A DNA stretch of 64,000 nucleotides from Azospirillum sp. 412522 (GTDB lineage: Bacteria; Pseudomonadota; Alphaproteobacteria; Azospirillales; Azospirillaceae): the NCBI RefSeq assembly GCF_019805165.1, contig NZ_RWIJ01000009.1, forward strand, positions 62,001 to 126,000. Direction: 5' to 3'. Below are positions 28,441 to 37,108 of the stretch, piece by piece. Both the position numbers and the translations under genes were made by a program. Within the stretch, counting starts at the first letter, position 1; every line of letters begins with the position of its first letter. The notes beneath the pieces were generated by a model, which did no database searches, was not told where the DNA came from, and saw nothing but the letters and a program-made list of their open reading frames with translations.

Positions 28441-28735
28441 GGACGGCCCTTTCCGGTTGTGGGATCGGTGGCAAGCTGATGCCGTCGAAGAGGCCGGCTC
28501 AGAGGGGCCGTCCATGGGAGAGGTGGTGACGATCGGTCTGGACCAGGCCGCACTGATGCTTCACAAGACGCGTGACCTGCCGGTGCGGCAGCGAACGATG
28601 CGCATCAACGGGTTGCGCGGGCACCTTGCAGAGTTCGGGGTCATTGCGGCCAAGGGACCCGGCGGCGTTAAGGCGGCGACCGAGGCCCTCCATGAGGCGC
28701 ATTCCGACTACGCCTATTTGCACCAATGTCCGCGG
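28441..28735 (+). mobile_element. IS110-family insertion sequence remnant (internally deleted)
   Basis: A transposase-like frame begins with ATG at 28514: EVVTIGLD is the usual start of IS110/IS1111 transposases, but it jumps straight to QAALMLHKTRDLPVRQRT and LRGHLAEFGVIAAKG, which normally lie about 100 residues further on. The DEDD catalytic core between them is missing and the C-terminal half is absent, so the element is dead. Just before the ATG, GGACGGCCC (28441-28449) and GGGCCGTCC (28505-28513) form a 9-bp perfect inverted repeat around 55 bases, likely part of the element's structured non-coding end. Confidence 0.75.
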
Positions 28736-28786
28736 GCGGAGCACCGGCGGCCCCGCTGTCGCGCATTAGGTGTGCTCGGCGAGCGC

Positions 28787-28927
28787 TTACGGTCCGCTGG
28801 TGTCGTTATTCTTTTTCGCTCGATCCTTCTTCGCTTGATCGTGATGCCACTTGATGGCGAAGAACATGCCCGTGCCCAGCACGATAATCTTGAACGGAAA
28901 GAAGACCAAAGGAAACCAATCATACAT
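28787..28927 (-). CDS. Small single-pass membrane protein, 46 residues
   Basis: A short frame on the minus strand encodes MYDWFPLVFFPFKIIVLGTG... with one hydrophobic span (about residues 5-24), then a basic cytoplasmic tail rich in Lys, His and Asn (HHDQAKKDRAKK). Its base composition is lower in GC than the surroundings. It starts 54 bp downstream of the DUF983 gene on the same strand, so the two may form a small operon. I do not recognise a named family. The aromatic-then-hydrophobic-then-basic layout is that of many genuine small membrane proteins, and the Lys-rich reading is unlike GC-rich noise. Confidence 0.6.
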   Translation of the reverse strand: MYDWFPLVFFPFKIIVLGTGMFFAIKWHHDQAKKDRAKKNNDTSGP

Positions 28928-28981
28928 CTTGACTATCTCCAAGCTATGGCACTGTCCATCGCCACAGGAATCCGGCTGCAG

Positions 28982-29416
28982 TCAGGTCGAGCGCGGGTCT
29001 TCGCCCGCGGGCAGGGCCACAGGCGGCTGGGCTGGCGCGGCTGTACCGAAGCGGGCTTCCTCGGCCTTGTAGAAGTACTGGCTGGCCACCAGCCAACCCT
29101 TCAACGGCCGCAAGGGCGGAATACAGGTCAGCAACAGGAACGGCAGGGTCGTGACGAGGTGCACCCAGTAAGGGGCCTCGAACTTTGCCTCGATCCAGAA
29201 CGCCAGGATGACCGTGGGAATGCAGGCGAAGCAGATGACGAAGAAGGCCGGGCCGTCAGCCGGATCGGCGTAGGAGTAGTCCAGACCACAGACCTCGCAG
29301 TGGGAGCGCAGCTTCAGGAAGCCGCTGAACAGATGACCCCGGCCGCAGCGTGGGCAGCGACCACGCAGGCCGGTGCTGAGAGGGGGAAGAGGCGGCCATT
29401 CCTGTTCGGATGACAT
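28982..29416 (-). CDS. DUF983-family membrane protein with N-terminal zinc ribbon
   Basis: The 144-residue protein has an N-terminal four-cysteine knuckle, GRCPRCGRG and HCEVCGLDYS (Cys21, 24, 40, 43), followed by two hydrophobic spans (about 57-75 and 85-103: FFVICFACIPTVILAFWIE and VHLVTTLPFLLLTC) and PLRPLKGWLVASQYFYKA, the DUF983 signature. In other Alphaproteobacteria such genes often sit near cytochrome oxidase assembly genes, but no cox genes are here, so this copy seems displaced. ATG at 29416 follows AAGGAAC. It is flanked by IS remnants on both sides. Confidence 0.85.
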   Translation of the reverse strand: MSSEQEWPPLPPLSTGLRGRCPRCGRGHLFSGFLKLRSHCEVCGLDYSYADPADGPAFFVICFACIPTVILAFWIEAKFEAPYWVHLVTTLPFLLLTCIPPLRPLKGWLVASQYFYKAEEARFGTAAPAQPPVALPAGEDPRST

Positions 29417-29649
29417 TGCATGTTCCTTCGGGAGGCAATGGCAAGAAATGCCTGCATTGAATGCATGAACATATGCCACCCAAGACCTACAATGTCAACG
29501 TAAATGCATGCAATATGCCGCTGCGATTCATACAATCATGGAAGGCTTGGCAGGAGCCGGCCAGAGAGGTTGGTGCAAAATGGCCGATCCGGTGGTGTTC
29601 GGAAGGCGAAGCGGGTCTGGAGGCGGCCCGCTGGGGCCGAGCCTCCGAT

Positions 29650-30020
29650 GCCGTACAAAGCCAATGAACCGCGCCGCAACAGCGGATGGGCCGGTCATCG
29701 TGATGATCGACTCCACGGGGCCGAAGTTGTTCGGCAAGGGTGAGTGGCACCGGGAAAAGCACGGCGGCACACCGCGCCGATGCTGGCGCAAACTGCATCC
29801 GGCCGCGACCTCCACATTCAGATGATCAAGGAGCGTGTCGGGTGGGCCGGCAGCGAGCCGTTCAATGCGGCAGGAGATCGTTGGTCGAGGTCCCGATGCT
29901 TCGGTACAAGGTTCTGATCGGACGCAGCCTGCGCGTCCGGACTCTGCCCGTATGAAAAGCCGAGGCCAACGCCGCCTGCGCCGTCATCAATCGGATGGCC
30001 AGCCTCGGCATGCCGACTCC
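29650..30020 (+). pseudogene. Decayed IS5-family transposase fragment
   Basis: One frame reads VIVMIDSTGPKLFGKGEWHREKHG and CWRKLHPA, the block around the first catalytic Asp (IDSTG) of IS5-type DDE transposases. After a frameshift near 29830-29880 another frame gives VEVPMLRYKVLIGRSLRVRTLPV, a stop, then KAEANAACAVINRMASLGMP, matching the C-terminal end (RYK...IG..LRAR, A..VLNRM). No intact ends or full frame remain. It is a relic, not an active element. Confidence 0.7.
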
Positions 30021-30121
30021 CGCAAGATCGCCCGATCTCCGTCGCCTCCGGGCAAAACCCGTCTTCGTGCCGAGTTCTGCACCGGAGTCTCCGGCTGTAA
30101 TACCAGCCGATGGCCGTCCGG

Positions 30122-32584
30122 TCAGGAACCGGTGAGCGTGACGGCGACGGTTCGCCAACCGTCGGCGATGCGGTCGGAAGCCACCGTGCCGCCAGCGATC
30201 GCCAGCGCGCGGCGCTCCTGCGGCGGCAGCAGCAGGGTCAGGGACGTGGCGGCGGGCGGGCGGGCGCCCTCCTTGTCCAGCGTTACCGTCAGGCGGTCGG
30301 CCCCGGTGGCGATAGCCACCGTCCAGCAACCATGGTCGCCGTTGCGGTACGCCTCGCTGTCGCCGTCATCCTCGTAGCAGCCGGCCTGGAAGGTGCCGGC
30401 GCCACGATGGGGAAACAGTGCGAAGCCGCGCTCATCGGCGCCACGGTTGAAATGCTGTTCGGCGAGGTTGAGCGGAATGGCGCAGCCGGCCCGCGCCAGC
30501 AGCGGCGGACGGTCCAACGGCGCCGCGAGGGTCACGGAGCGGCCGCCGGTGAAGCACTCCCCGGTCCAGGCGTCATACCAGTCGGTCCCCGCCGGCAGGT
30601 AAACCTCGCGGTCCCGCCGTCCCGGCTCGACCACCGGGGCCACCAGCAGGTTCGGACCGAGCAGCATCTCGTCATTTTCTTCGAAGCAGCGCGGATCCTC
30701 GGGGAAATCGAGGAAGGTCGGCCGGATCATCGGCTCGTAGGACGTATGATAGCGCCACAGCAGGTCGTACAGATAGGGGATCAGCCGGGCGCGCAGCTTG
30801 ATCAGCCGGCTGATCGACGGGGTGATCTCCGGATACATCCAGGGTTCGTTGACCGACTTGTCGTCATTCCAGGAATGGATCGAGAAGCGCGGCAGGAAGA
30901 TGCCGAACTGCACCCAGCGCAGGAACAGCTCGGCATCCGGGGCCGGGCCGGAGAAGCCGCCGATGTCATGGCCGGTGTTGGACACGCCCGACAGCGCCAG
31001 ACCGGTGCCCATGCGCACATTGTATTTCAGCGTTTCCCAGCTGGTGTAGTTGTCGCCCGACCAGGTCTGGACATAGCGCTGCATCCCGGCGGCCCCGGCG
31101 CGCGAGATCAGGAAGGGCCGCACATCCGGCGCGAACTCCTGCTGGGCCTGCCTGGAGGCGCGGATCATCAGCAGCGTGTGGAGCGGCTTGGCGTCGCGCG
31201 CCGGAAAGGGCGTGCCGAAGCCGGCCGCCTGGGCGCGGTCGCTCCAGATCTCGAACTCGTTGTTGTCGTTCCAGGTGGCGGCGATGCCGGGTTCCAGCAG
31301 CGCCTCCTTCACCCGCGCCTTCCACCAGTCGAGCGTCTTCGGGTTGGTGAAGTCGAGATAGGCGCCGGCCTCGTCCCAGAACTGCACCATCGCCGGGCCG
31401 CCGTCGGGATCGCGCACCAGCAGCCCCTCGCGCACCGCCTCCTCGAAGCGGGGATGGTCGCGCAGCAGGCAGGGCTTGATGTTGGCGCACAGCCGCACGC
31501 CATGGTCGAGATAATGGCGTGCGAAGGCGGCCGGATCGGGGAACTTGTCGCGGTTCCAATGGAAGACGTAACGCTTGTCGGCGATGGAGGTGTAGCCCGA
31601 CGACAGGTGGAAGGAGTCGCAGAGGATGTCGTGCTCCTCGCACTTCGCCAGGAACTCGTTCATGCGGTCCTGGGCGTCCGGCGCGTCGGTGTAGGTCATG
31701 GTGGAGCCGGAATAGCCCAGGCTCCATTTCGGCATGAAGGCGGGCCGGCCGGTCAGCCAGGTGAAGCGCCGGGTGATGTCGGCGGGGGCCGAGCCGGCGA
31801 TGACGTAGTAATCGAGGTCGCCGGCATCGGCGACGAAATAGCGGTAGTGGCCGTGATAATTGTCCAGCTCCCGGCCCATGTCGAAGCTGCAGTCCGACAG
31901 GGTGTCATAGAAGATGCCGAGCGGGACCTGGGCCGATTTCTTCCAGGTGATGTAGAAGGGGATGTGCTTGTAGAGCGGATCGGTCGTCCGGGCGTTGTAG
32001 CCCATCGCGTCCAGATTGCTCATCCGGTAGGACTGGCCATGGCGGTCGCTGGTCCCGGCGCGCTCGCCCAGGCCGAAATACATCTCGTCGGCGGCGTCGC
32101 GCTTCAGATAGTGATGGACCCGCTCGTCCCACCAGCCGAAATTGTAGGCCTGGGTGGCGCGGTCGGCGGCGACCGCATGCCAGCTTCCGCGGACCAGGGT
32201 CTCCCACCGGCAGAACAGGCCGCTCAGCGTGACGGTCAGGCGCAGACGCGGGGTGGTCACCACCAGGGTGCCGGCGCTCTCCTCCACCGTGAAGGCCGGG
32301 CAGGAGAAGCCCGTCAGGTCGAAGCGGTCGCGTCCCTCCGCCGGCACATCCTCCGCCCCCGGCGCCACCGTCCAGCTGCGCGGGCTGCGCAGCCCTCCGC
32401 CGGGCAGCACCATGACGCGGACGATGTCGTCCTCCAGCACGAAGAGATGGGCGACATGACCGCCCCCGGCCGCGCGCAGGGTCAGGCGGGCGCCGTCCCG
32501 CTCCGCCAGGGCGAAGACCGGGGGGGCGGACAGCGATGGTGCGGACGGGGCGGAAGCCGGCGGGGTCGGAAGCGGCTGGGTCAT
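30122..32584 (-). CDS. Glycoside hydrolase family 31 (alpha-glucosidase/alpha-xylosidase type)
   Basis: The 820-residue protein is a complete GH31 enzyme without a signal peptide, hence cytosolic. The nucleophile Asp is in WNDNNEFEIW (about residue 440), the acid/base Asp in WSGDNYTSW (about 511), and the DIGGFSG plus RFSIHSWNDDKS blocks are family marks. The start of the barrel is MPKWSLGYSGSTMTY. It is the last gene of a leftward operon with an ExuT-like transporter, an SDR and uxuA, which suggests it releases a sugar acid or its glycoside partner from an imported disaccharide. True substrate unknown; the N-terminal 30 residues are Pro/Ala-rich and variable. Confidence 0.88.
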   Translation of the reverse strand: MTQPLPTPPASAPSAPSLSAPPVFALAERDGARLTLRAAGGGHVAHLFVLEDDIVRVMVLPGGGLRSPRSWTVAPGAEDVPAEGRDRFDLTGFSCPAFTVEESAGTLVVTTPRLRLTVTLSGLFCRWETLVRGSWHAVAADRATQAYNFGWWDERVHHYLKRDAADEMYFGLGERAGTSDRHGQSYRMSNLDAMGYNARTTDPLYKHIPFYITWKKSAQVPLGIFYDTLSDCSFDMGRELDNYHGHYRYFVADAGDLDYYVIAGSAPADITRRFTWLTGRPAFMPKWSLGYSGSTMTYTDAPDAQDRMNEFLAKCEEHDILCDSFHLSSGYTSIADKRYVFHWNRDKFPDPAAFARHYLDHGVRLCANIKPCLLRDHPRFEEAVREGLLVRDPDGGPAMVQFWDEAGAYLDFTNPKTLDWWKARVKEALLEPGIAATWNDNNEFEIWSDRAQAAGFGTPFPARDAKPLHTLLMIRASRQAQQEFAPDVRPFLISRAGAAGMQRYVQTWSGDNYTSWETLKYNVRMGTGLALSGVSNTGHDIGGFSGPAPDAELFLRWVQFGIFLPRFSIHSWNDDKSVNEPWMYPEITPSISRLIKLRARLIPYLYDLLWRYHTSYEPMIRPTFLDFPEDPRCFEENDEMLLGPNLLVAPVVEPGRRDREVYLPAGTDWYDAWTGECFTGGRSVTLAAPLDRPPLLARAGCAIPLNLAEQHFNRGADERGFALFPHRGAGTFQAGCYEDDGDSEAYRNGDHGCWTVAIATGADRLTVTLDKEGARPPAATSLTLLLPPQERRALAIAGGTVASDRIADGWRTVAVTLTGS

Positions 32585-32659
32585 GATGGGTCTCGATGAG
32601 TTTGCGAAGGGGCGGCAGCCGAGGCGCCGCGCCCCATGGGAGCTTGTGAGGAGTTGCGG

Positions 32660-33946
32660 TCAGCGGGCGGCGGCGGTCCCCGCCGGGGTCTTGTCGCCGT
32701 GGTCGCGCAGCAGGGCGATGGCGACGCAGGCGCCGACCAGATCGAACACGGTCAGGCAGACGAACAGCGGGGCAAAGCCGATGGTGGTGGCCAGCGCGCC
32801 GACGATCAGCGAGAAGGTCAGGCCGCCGGTCCAGGCCGCCGTGCCGGTCAGGCCGTTGGCGGTCGCCACCTCGTGGCTTTCGAAGACGTCGGCGCTCAGC
32901 GTGTTGATCAGGGCCGAGATCATCTGATGGGCGAAGCCGCCGAGGCAGAACAGGGCGATGGCGGTGTAGGCGTCGCTGGCCAGCCCGATCAGGCCGGGAC
33001 CGATCATGCAGAGCGCGCCGATCACGACGCCGGCCAGACGCGAATTCACCACGGAGAACTTGAAGTGCTTCATGAAGAAGGGCGAGAGGTAGCCGCCGAG
33101 GATGCCGCCGAAATCGGCCGCCAGGAACGGCATCCAGGCGAAGAGCGCGATCTGCTTGATGTCCATCCCGCGTTCGGTGGCGAGATAGAGCGGAATCCAG
33201 AAGCTGAAGGTCTGCCACGCCGGCTCGGCCAGGAAGCGGGGGATGGCGATGCCCCAGAAACGCCTGGTGCTGAGGATTTCCGTGACCTTGGGCTTCACGC
33301 GGGCGCCGCCGGCACCGGCCACCGGCGGATTCTGGCCGGCGACGATGTAGGCGTGCTCCTCGGCGGTGATGTTGGGATGGTCGGCGGGCGAGCGGTAGAA
33401 CATCCACCACAGCGCTGCGAAAACGAAACCGAGAGAGCCGGTGACGATGAAGGCGGTCGACCAGCCATGCTGCATCTGGACATAGACGACCAGCGGCGGC
33501 GCCAGCATCGCGCCCAGCGACGTGCCGGCATTGAACCAGCCGACGGCGACCGAGCGTTCCTGTTTCGGGAACCATTCGCCGACCGCCTTGATGCCGGACG
33601 GAATGGCCGCGGCCTCGGTCAGGCCCAGCATGCCGCGGAACAAGGCCAGCGACATCCAGCCGGTGGCGAAGCCATGCAGGCAGTTGGACACCGACCACAG
33701 GACGGCGAACAGCGCGAAGCCGATCTTCAGCCCGAGGAAATCGACGATGTAGCCGCAGACCGGCTGCATCACGGTGTAGGCGAGCTGGAAGGCGGCGACG
33801 ACGTAGGAGTATTCCTGCGTCGTGAAGTTCATCTCGGTCTTAAGGATGGGGGCCATCACGCCGAGAGAGTTGCGTGCCAGATAGTTGATGACGGTTCCCA
33901 GGCAGATCAGAACGATGATCCACCATCTCAATCCTTTGATCTTCAA
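32660..33946 (-). CDS. MFS transporter, ExuT/anion:cation symporter type
   Basis: The 428-residue protein has about twelve membrane spans and matches the anion:cation symporter family (hexuronate, glucarate, galactonate). Diagnostic stretches are INYLARNSLGVMAP, FRGMLGLTEAAAIPSG and KAVGEWFPKQERSVAVGWFNAG. The start is TTG at 33946, because GGAGG lies 5-6 bases upstream and no ATG precedes the first span (WWIIVLICLG). It would import a hexuronate or uronide across the inner membrane. It lies between the SDR (155 bp) and GH31 (75 bp) genes, fitting uptake followed by cytosolic hydrolysis. Confidence 0.9.
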   Translation of the reverse strand: MKIKGLRWWIIVLICLGTVINYLARNSLGVMAPILKTEMNFTTQEYSYVVAAFQLAYTVMQPVCGYIVDFLGLKIGFALFAVLWSVSNCLHGFATGWMSLALFRGMLGLTEAAAIPSGIKAVGEWFPKQERSVAVGWFNAGTSLGAMLAPPLVVYVQMQHGWSTAFIVTGSLGFVFAALWWMFYRSPADHPNITAEEHAYIVAGQNPPVAGAGGARVKPKVTEILSTRRFWGIAIPRFLAEPAWQTFSFWIPLYLATERGMDIKQIALFAWMPFLAADFGGILGGYLSPFFMKHFKFSVVNSRLAGVVIGALCMIGPGLIGLASDAYTAIALFCLGGFAHQMISALINTLSADVFESHEVATANGLTGTAAWTGGLTFSLIVGALATTIGFAPLFVCLTVFDLVGACVAIALLRDHGDKTPAGTAAAR

Positions 33947-34101
33947 CGTTTCCTCCAATGGCGGGCAGCATCGTGGCTTTTCTTGGGGCAGTCCGGTGCC
34001 GGACTGCCCGGGGGCGGAAAGCGGCGGTGCCGGGAGATGGCCCGGGTATGAACGGCCCCCGGGGCGTCGGCCTTCAAAGATGGACGCGGGGAACGGGGCG
34101 G

Positions 34102-34959
34102 TCAGACGCCCGAATAGGCGGAGAAGCCGCCGTCCACCGGAATGACGGTGCCGTTGACGAAGCCGGATGCCTTGGCGCTGGCCAGCCACAGCAGGGTGCC
34201 GGTCAGCTCGTGGGCCTCGCCGAAGCGGCCCATCGGGGTGTGATCCACGATCTTGCGGGCGCGCGGCGTCATCCCGCCGGTCGCCGCGTCGATCAGCAGG
34301 GCGTGGTTCTGGGCGGTCAGGAAGAAGCCCGGCGCCATGGCGTTGACGCGGATGCCGGTCTTGGCGAAATGCACGGCCAGCCACTGCGTGAAGTTGCTGA
34401 CCGCCGCCTTGGCGCCGCTGTAGGCGGGGATCTTGGTCAACGGACGGAAGGCGTTCATCGACGAGACATTGATGATGCTGCAACCCTCGCGGCCGATCAT
34501 CTGGCGGGCAAAGATCTGGGTCGGCAGCAGCGTGCCGAGGAAGTTCAGGTCGAACACGAACTTCACGCCGACCGGATCGAGGTCGAAGAAGCTGGTCAGG
34601 GACGGATCGTCGAGATCGCCGTCCTCCAGCCGCTCCTTGCTGGTCGTGCCGCGCGGGTGGTTGCCGCCGGCGCCGTTGACCAGCAGGTCGCACGGACCCA
34701 GCCGTTCCAGCACCGCAGCCGCCGCCCGCTCCAGCGAGGCGCGGTCCAGGACGTCGGCGGCGATGCCGACGGCCTCGTTGCCCTCGGCCCGCAGGGATGC
34801 CGCAACCTGTTCGGCGGCCTCCGCCTTCAGATCGAGGATGGCGACGCGGGCGCCGGCCTTGGCCAGCGCGCGGGCGAAGCCGGCGCACAGGACGCCGCCG
34901 CCGCCGGTGACGACGGCGACCTTGCCCTGGAGGTCGGCGGGGTTGAAGGGGTTGTCCAT
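34102..34959 (-). CDS. SDR-family oxidoreductase, D-mannonate oxidoreductase (fructuronate reductase) type
   Basis: The 285-residue short-chain dehydrogenase shows the NAD motif VVTGGGGVLCAGFARAL (residues 17-33), NGAGGNHP, the catalytic Ser in NVSSMNAF and YSGAK as the Tyr-x-x-x-Lys pair. The long insert GTTSKERLEDGDLDDPSLTSFFD is shared by the SDR fructuronate reductases found beside uxuA (the unrelated UxuB does the same job in E. coli). It should interconvert D-fructuronate and D-mannonate. It lies 10 bp downstream of uxuA, so the two are co-translated. Confidence 0.88.
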   Translation of the reverse strand: MDNPFNPADLQGKVAVVTGGGGVLCAGFARALAKAGARVAILDLKAEAAEQVAASLRAEGNEAVGIAADVLDRASLERAAAAVLERLGPCDLLVNGAGGNHPRGTTSKERLEDGDLDDPSLTSFFDLDPVGVKFVFDLNFLGTLLPTQIFARQMIGREGCSIINVSSMNAFRPLTKIPAYSGAKAAVSNFTQWLAVHFAKTGIRVNAMAPGFFLTAQNHALLIDAATGGMTPRARKIVDHTPMGRFGEAHELTGTLLWLASAKASGFVNGTVIPVDGGFSAYSGV

Positions 34960-34969
34960 GACGGAGTCC

Positions 34970-36034
34970 TCACTTCCCGCCGTTGGCCTTGGCGGCTTCG
35001 GCCTTGGCGACGCCTTCCCACAGGCCGTTCAGGTAGACGGCGCCCAGCGCCCGGTCATACAGGCCGTAGCCCGGCTTGCCGGTTTCGCCCCAGATCATGC
35101 GGCCATGGTCCGGCCGGGCATAGCCGTCGAAGCCGGCCTCGTAATAGGCCTTGACGATTTCGGCCATGTCGAGCGAGCCGTCGGCGGAGCGGTGGCTGGT
35201 CTCGTGGAAGTCGCCGGCCTCGTTGATCTTCACGTTGCGCAGGTGGGCGAAGTGGATGCGCTTGCGGCCGGCGAACTCGCGCACCAGGGCCGGGATGTCG
35301 TTCTTGCAGGAAGCGCCGAGCGATCCGGAACACAGCGTCAGCCCGTTGGCCGGATCGTCGACGATGGCGAGCAGCCGCTGGAGGTCGGCGCGGTCCTTGA
35401 CGATGCGCGGCAGGCCGAAGATGGGGCGGGGCGGATCGTCCGGGTGGATCGCCATGCGGATGCCGGCCTCGGCGGCCACCGGGATGATGCGCTTCAGGAA
35501 ATATTCGAGGTTCCGCCACAGCGTTTCCTCATCCACCTCGGCATAGTCGGCCAGCAGCGCCCTCAGTTCCTCCGGGCGGTAGCTGGCGTCCCAGCCGGGC
35601 AGCGAAATACCCTGGTTGACGTCGATCTTCTCGACCGTATCGGTGTCGAAGGCCAGCGTGGTCGAGCCGTCCGGCAGCGTCATGTCCAGCGTCGTGCGGG
35701 TCCAGTCGAACACCGGCATGAAATTGTAGCAGATCACCTTGATGCCGCACTGGGCGAGATTGCGGATCGTTGCGCAGTAGTTGTCGATCAGCCGGTCGCG
35801 CGACGGCTTGCCCAGCTTGATGTCCTCGTGGACGGGAACGCTTTCGATGACCTCCAGTGCAAGACCGTGCGATTCGATCTTGGTCTTGAGCGCTTGAATG
35901 GTGACGACCGGCCACACCTCGCCGACCGGCACGTCGTACACCGCCGACACGATGCCGGTCATGCCGGGGATCTGTCGGATATGGCCGAGCGGGATCGGAT
36001 CGGTATCGCCATACCAGCGGAAGGTCATCTTCAT
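34970..36034 (-). CDS. uxuA: Mannonate dehydratase
   Basis: The 354-residue protein is UxuA: it begins [16 protein letters not shown], then [49 protein letters not shown] (metal-site His/Asp), CSGSLGA with the metal Cys, FAHLRNVK with His and Arg, and [13 protein letters not shown]. It dehydrates D-mannonate to 2-keto-3-deoxygluconate with a metal ion, in the cytosol. ATG at 36034 is chosen over a start 7 codons earlier because the conserved N-terminus begins there. It is first in the operon and divergent from the GntR regulator. Confidence 0.95.
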   Translation of the reverse strand: MKMTFRWYGDTDPIPLGHIRQIPGMTGIVSAVYDVPVGEVWPVVTIQALKTKIESHGLALEVIESVPVHEDIKLGKPSRDRLIDNYCATIRNLAQCGIKVICYNFMPVFDWTRTTLDMTLPDGSTTLAFDTDTVEKIDVNQGISLPGWDASYRPEELRALLADYAEVDEETLWRNLEYFLKRIIPVAAEAGIRMAIHPDDPPRPIFGLPRIVKDRADLQRLLAIVDDPANGLTLCSGSLGASCKNDIPALVREFAGRKRIHFAHLRNVKINEAGDFHETSHRSADGSLDMAEIVKAYYEAGFDGYARPDHGRMIWGETGKPGYGLYDRALGAVYLNGLWEGVAKAEAAKANGGK

Positions 36035-36127
36035 TGTCGGTCTCGTCAAAAGCATGCAGGCCGGTCGCCGGCTCTGCGGAAAGGGCCGTATGGCAGGTCC
36101 AGTGATACCCGTACGGTCCGGTGGCCC

Positions 36128-36142
36128 ACTGGCCTGACCAGT
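36128..36142. promoter_or_regulatory. GntR/FadR-type operator candidate (ACTGG-N5-CCAGT)
   Basis: ACTGGCCTGACCAGT has perfect 5-bp arms (TGG-N5-CCA core, similar to FadR-subfamily operators). It lies about 95 bp upstream of the uxuA start and about 215 bp upstream of the gntR start. Confidence 0.55.
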
Positions 36143-36161
36143 TAGGCAAACGTTAGCCTAA
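36142..36161. promoter_or_regulatory. Second dyad (TTAGGC-N8-GCCTAA) next to the GntR operator candidate
   Basis: TTAGGC (36142-36147) and GCCTAA (36156-36161) are perfect 6-bp arms around AAACGTTA. The dyad shares one base with the ACTGG-N5-CCAGT dyad, so the two sites abut. It may be a second binding site or belong to another factor. Confidence 0.5.
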
Positions 36162-36356
36162 GGCGTTTATCGCCCGCAATAGGGCTTTTCGGGCTGTATG
36201 GAGCGGTTCGGGCGCCCACCTTTCAAAAAACTCCGATGGCGCTTGGATTTCGCGCCGGCCATGGTGTTGGATGCGTCACCGCGCCGCACAGCCGCCAAGC
36301 GGGTACGGCGCGATCATCGCGACGTGTGCAAGCAAGAGCCGTCCTGGAGCTGTGTC

Positions 36357-37064
36357 ATGGATTTGCCGACGGTCAAGGTCGAGCGCCTGTATCGCCAGAT
36401 ATCGAACGTGCTGATCCAGTTCATTCGCGATGGCCATTTCGCGCCGGGCCAGCTGCTGCCGGGGGAGCGCGATCTTGCGAAACAGCTCGGCGTCAGCCGC
36501 TCATCGGTACGCGAGGCGCTGATTGCGCTGGAGATCAATGGCTGGGTCGAGATCCGGACCGGACACGGGGTCTATGTACGCCCGACCCCTCCAGAGGATG
36601 CGGCGGGAGGAGACACGACGGACGAGGGCATCGGCGTCGAAGCCTTGATGGAGGCTCGCGAGGCGATCGAAGGGGAGATCGCCGCACTCGCTGCGAAGAA
36701 GGCGACGGACGCGCAGCTCCACGACATCACGCGCATCGTCGAACGGATGGAAGTGGATGCGGCGGCCGGCGACATGGAGACCTTCCATGAGCATGACCAG
36801 CAGTTCCACGCGATGATCGGTGCGATGACGGGAAATCCGGTCTTCGTCGAAATCACCGACATGCTGTGGAAGAAGCGCAAGACCCTCCACTATGCGAAGT
36901 TCGAGCACCAGTATTCCGACGGCTCGATCACCGTCGACATGTGCGCCGATCACCGGGTGATCCTCGAGGCGATCCGCAGCCGCGGTGCCGGAACCGCCAG
37001 GCAGGCGATGCGCAGGCATATCCGGAACGCGCAGAAGCGTCTGTTCGACGGAGGTGGAGAGTAG
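36357..37064 (+). CDS. GntR-family regulator, FadR subfamily (UxuR/ExuR-like)
   Basis: The 235-residue protein has an N-terminal winged helix with LLPGERDLAKQLGVSRSSVREALIALE (about residues 33-59) and EIRTGHGVYV, then an all-helical FCD effector domain with the metal-type residues MEAREAIEGEIAALAA, DQQFHAMIG and ADHRVILEAI. This length and layout match UxuR/ExuR. The start follows CTGGAG. It faces the uxuA operon across the dyads at 36128-36161 and is most likely a repressor released by a hexuronate or mannonate. Confidence 0.92.
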   Translation: MDLPTVKVERLYRQISNVLIQFIRDGHFAPGQLLPGERDLAKQLGVSRSSVREALIALEINGWVEIRTGHGVYVRPTPPEDAAGGDTTDEGIGVEALMEAREAIEGEIAALAAKKATDAQLHDITRIVERMEVDAAAGDMETFHEHDQQFHAMIGAMTGNPVFVEITDMLWKKRKTLHYAKFEHQYSDGSITVDMCADHRVILEAIRSRGAGTARQAMRRHIRNAQKRLFDGGGE

Positions 37065-37108
37065 CTGGAGGTTGGCGCACAATTCGGCGCCCGCCGCCAC
37101 ACTTTGCA

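Larger units (their letters stand above)
36035..36356. other. Divergent regulatory region uxuA/gntR, 322 bp
   Basis: This gap holds the promoters of the uxuA operon and of the GntR gene. Two adjacent dyads at 36128-36161 are described separately. No gene was found in it. Confidence 0.6.

Noticed and set aside
34970-37064. E. coli-like uxuB (polyol dehydrogenase family) in the hexuronate operon
   Set aside because: The gene next to uxuA is a classical SDR with YSGAK, not the long-chain mannitol dehydrogenase family; only the role is analogous.
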